DNA of 13,592 nucleotides, from positions 1 to 13,592 of the forward strand of contig CAINUM010000105.1 in assembly GCA_903853785.1 (NCBI GenBank), written 5' to 3'. The notes below the pieces were generated by a model that saw only the letters and a list, made by a program, of their open reading frames with translations, did no database searches and was not told the DNA's origin. Numbering within the stretch: the stretch's first letter is position 1; each line of letters opens with the position of its first letter. This document shows positions 13,440-13,592 of the stretch, one piece after another. Position numbers and translations under genes: made by a program. This DNA is from Candidatus Magasanikiibacteriota bacterium (lineage in GTDB: Bacteria > Patescibacteriota > Patescibacteriia > Magasanikbacterales > GWA2-37-8).

Positions 13440-13592
13440 AAGGTGAAGTATTTAAATAAATTTTTTATAAAAAAGTGATTATGGAAAATTTTAAACAAAA
13501 AAAGTGCCAAAAAAATAGGCTTTTATGGCTTTTTCGTTATATTTTAGCGGAAAACGGCAAGGTTAGCATGATAAATTTTTTATTGAATTACC
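13440..13592. other. AT-rich region upstream of rpoB with weak signals
   Basis: On the minus strand a weak hairpin (13506-13529, GCCA...TGGC with A/T pairs and a mismatch) is followed by U7 (A-run 13498-13504). It could end an upstream gene or attenuate rpoB. Only isolated -10-like boxes (TAAAAT, TATAAC near 13540-13555) are present, with no well-spaced -35. No tRNA or ribosomal protein gene end is recognisable. Confidence 0.3.
13481..13592 (+). CDS. Possible start of a divergent gene running off the window
   Basis: From the ATG at 13481 a plus-strand frame stays open for 37 codons to the window edge (begins MENFKQKKCQKNRLLWLFRY). This is longer than expected in such AT-rich sequence, but there is no Shine-Dalgarno and no clear promoter, and I recognise no family. 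It conflicts with reading the same stretch as a terminator or leader for rpoB. Doubtful. Confidence 0.2.
   Translation, partial: MENFKQKKCQKNRLLWLFRYILAENGKVSMINFLLNY

Noticed and set aside
1..13592. Recoded UGA, as in some Patescibacteria (Gracilibacteria, SR1).
   Set aside because: All conserved genes are complete under the standard code, with no in-frame TGA at glycine or tryptophan positions.
1..13592. CRISPR arrays, transposases, tRNA and rRNA genes.
   Set aside because: I saw no spaced direct repeats, no transposase motifs, and no cloverleaf or rRNA-like stretch. Intergenic regions are too short for most of these.

Overview
The window looks like a chromosomal segment from a small-genome, AT-rich bacterium of the Candidate Phyla Radiation (Patescibacteria). 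This is an inference. It rests on low GC and lysine-rich proteins, almost no Shine-Dalgarno sequences, an RpoC bridge helix that departs from textbook bacteria, and a mix of a CofE/FolC2-like ligase, an endonuclease Q-like protein and a UMPH-1-like nucleotidase. The standard code fits every gene: TGG encodes Trp, and TGA appears only as a stop. I cannot assign a lower taxon from sequence alone.

Layout. 1-357: a self-contained unit with a promoter, a leader holding three stem-loops, a 32-residue Lys/Ala/Pro protein with the best ribosome binding site in the window, and a terminator. 360-1598 (-): an endonuclease Q-like PHP/zinc nuclease. It shares a 59-bp intergenic region with a divergent pair (+): a UMPH-1/NT5C3-like HAD nucleotidase (1658-2494) and a CofE/FolC2-like gamma-glutamyl ligase (2512-3207). 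3211-5097 (-): a compact yebC-ruvC-rluA-type operon for translation control, Holliday junction resolution and RNA pseudouridylation. It converges on the ligase gene with a 3-bp gap, and each side's likely terminator is embedded in the other side's coding sequence. 5098-5985: a GC-rich, arginine-rich orphan gene (5289-5888, +) with its own promoter region, a good terminator and a near-perfect 12-bp inverted repeat just outside the gene. It is compositionally foreign to everything around it. 5980-6073: an elaborate branched terminator for the polymerase operon. 6088-13439 (-): rpoC and rpoB, complete and adjacent, encoding the two large RNA polymerase subunits. 13440-13592: the rpoB upstream region, AT-rich, with only weak signals.

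How the genes work together. Most genes are housekeeping: transcription (rpoBC), recombination and repair (ruvC, EndoQ-like), RNA modification (RluA-like), translation (yebC) and nucleotide or cofactor metabolism (nucleotidase, ligase). I do not see a defence system, CRISPR array, transposase, tRNA or rRNA. The parts most likely to be new are the GC-rich orphan cassette, the histone-H1-tail-like microprotein with its structured leader, the reciprocal embedded terminators, and the multi-branched rpoC terminator.
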